Shown here piece after piece: positions 13,103 to 13,813 of a stretch of DNA of 13,813 nt. Positions within the stretch are counted from its first letter, which is position 1. The number at the start of each line of letters is the position of its first letter. The notes below the pieces were generated by a model. It saw only the letters and a list, made by a program, of their open reading frames with translations. It did no database searches and had not been told where the DNA came from. A program made the translations under genes and the position numbers. This DNA comes from RGIG3102 sp964525015 (GTDB lineage Bacteria; Bacillota; Clostridia; Oscillospirales; Ruminococcaceae): NCBI GenBank assembly GCA_964525015.1, contig CAZGFY010000037.1, positions 1 through 13,813 on the forward strand. Reading direction: 5' to 3'.

Positions 13103-13765
13103 ATGCCCTTATTTAAAAAAAGATTAGATAAAGAAATAGCACTTTACCAAGCCGAACTTTTAAAAACTCATTATAGCGAAGTTGAGAATATGTATAAGCA
13201 GATAAGGGGCTGGCGACACGATTATAAAAATCATATCCAAGTTATGAAAGTGCACGCACAAAATATGGATATCAATGCTATTTCAAGCTATCTTGATTTA
13301 TTAGATAAAGATTTAAACACGCTAGACACTGTTATAAAAACAGGGAATGCAATGACAGATGCAATTCTAAATAGCAAAATTTCGCTTGCAAAATCACATA
13401 AAATAAACGTTTTAGCTGATGCGAATATCCCTGTTAAATTAAAAATTTCCGAAATAGATTTATGCGTTATACTAGGGAATTTATTTGATAACGCAATAGA
13501 AGCAAGCCTTTTATTAGATGAAGACAAAAGATTAATAAGAATTTATATGGAAATGAAAAACACTCAGCTGTATATCTCGTTTACTAACTATACTGCCGTA
13601 AAAAAGAAAGCAAAGATTGGAAATATCTTTTCTTCAACTAAAGGCGAAAATCACGGATTTGGACTAGTTAGAATAGATAGCGTTGTGGATAAACTTGATG
13701 GATACCTAAGCCGAAACAACGAAGACGGCGCATTCACAACCGAAATTTTACTGCCACAAATATAA
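13103..13765 (+). CDS. Soluble GHKL sensor histidine kinase without membrane domain
   Basis: A 220-residue kinase of the AgrC/DcuS-like GHKL group. A short N-terminal coiled-coil-like helix (about 5-35) leads to the H-box RGWRHDYKNHIQ with the phosphorylated His in WRHDY. The dimerisation helices are followed by the N-box LGNLFDNAIEAS and the ATP-lid/G-box SSTKGENHGFGL. All catalytic boxes are intact, so this is not a degraded gene. Unlike AgrC it has no transmembrane or sensor domain, so the input must be cytoplasmic or come through a partner protein. Short kinases of this form paired with LytTR regulators are a recurring type in Clostridia. The ATG follows AAAGGA at about five bases. It presumably phosphorylates Asp59 of the regulator encoded just upstream. 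Confidence 0.92.
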   Translation: MPLFKKRLDKEIALYQAELLKTHYSEVENMYKQIRGWRHDYKNHIQVMKVHAQNMDINAISSYLDLLDKDLNTLDTVIKTGNAMTDAILNSKISLAKSHKINVLADANIPVKLKISEIDLCVILGNLFDNAIEASLLLDEDKRLIRIYMEMKNTQLYISFTNYTAVKKKAKIGNIFSSTKGENHGFGLVRIDSVVDKLDGYLSRNNEDGAFTTEILLPQI

Positions 13766-13797
13766 ATAATCTTACGATTATTTATTCGAGTTTTATT
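13762..13797 (+). terminator. Possible weak terminator after the kinase gene
   Basis: ATAAATAATC (13762-13771) pairs with GATTATTTAT (13776-13785) around the loop TTAC, overlapping the stop codon. The stem contains one G-C pair and the T tract starts only after TCGAG (13791-13797). Termination is plausible but likely inefficient. Confidence 0.45.
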
Positions 13798-13813
13798 TGC
13801 CTGCAAAGAGTAT

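Noticed and set aside
13288..13527. Antisense frame within the kinase gene
   Set aside because: It lies opposite a fully conserved GHKL domain with no start signals. Similar shadows at 3790-3993, 8100-8291 and 12093-12284 were dropped for the same reason.

Overview
The window looks like ordinary chromosome from a low-GC, anaerobic member of the Bacillota, most likely class Clostridia. The evidence is strong A+T bias, GGAGG-type ribosome binding sites, sigma-A promoters with TATAAT boxes (several with an extended TG), a K+-dependent membrane pyrophosphatase, a flavodoxin/2x[4Fe-4S] protein, a reductive-dehalogenase/QueG-like iron-sulfur protein, and a LytTR regulator paired with a soluble GHKL kinase. 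The species cannot be fixed from the sequence alone. There are no rRNA or tRNA genes, insertion sequences, phage genes or CRISPR arrays.

Layout. (1) 1-1926: 3' part of hppA, open at the left edge, ending at a strong bidirectional hairpin (1936-1974). (2) 1981-3033, minus strand: an Fe-S protein related to reductive dehalogenases and QueG. It is divergent from (3), with a clear sigma-A promoter for each direction in the 275-bp gap. (3) 3309-10212: one ~7-kb operon. It holds a cytoplasmic 5'-nucleotidase-type phosphoesterase, a MalK/UgpC-type ATPase, two CUT1 permeases, a beta-CASP/RNase J-like metallo-beta-lactamase protein and a UgpB-like lipoprotein binding protein. The genes from the ATPase to the binding protein are tightly packed: three junctions overlap and the other gap is 11 bp. 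The operon closes with a hairpin terminator (10242-10275). (4) 10330-11061: flavodoxin-ferredoxin protein, driven by a promoter abutting that terminator. (5) 11167-11577: small lipoprotein of unknown function behind an 11-bp-period CTTAAT direct repeat. (6) 11547-12307: a SLOG-type protein (minus) and a small XRE repressor (plus), divergent around a dense set of ATAGGAC/GTCCTAT operators. (7) 12396-13765: LytTR response regulator and a membrane-less GHKL histidine kinase.

How they fit together. The transport operon probably imports a sugar or a phosphorylated/glycerophospho-type compound. Two hydrolases in the same transcript, one phosphomonoester/diester type and one of a nuclease-like fold, suggest that the substrate contains phosphate ester bonds processed after uptake; this is inference. 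The SLOG/XRE pair looks like a self-contained regulated module of unknown purpose: the best operator lies exactly in the -35/-10 spacer of the SLOG promoter. The two most interesting candidates for something undescribed are the hydrolase-containing transport operon and the SLOG/XRE module. Neither is proven novel here.
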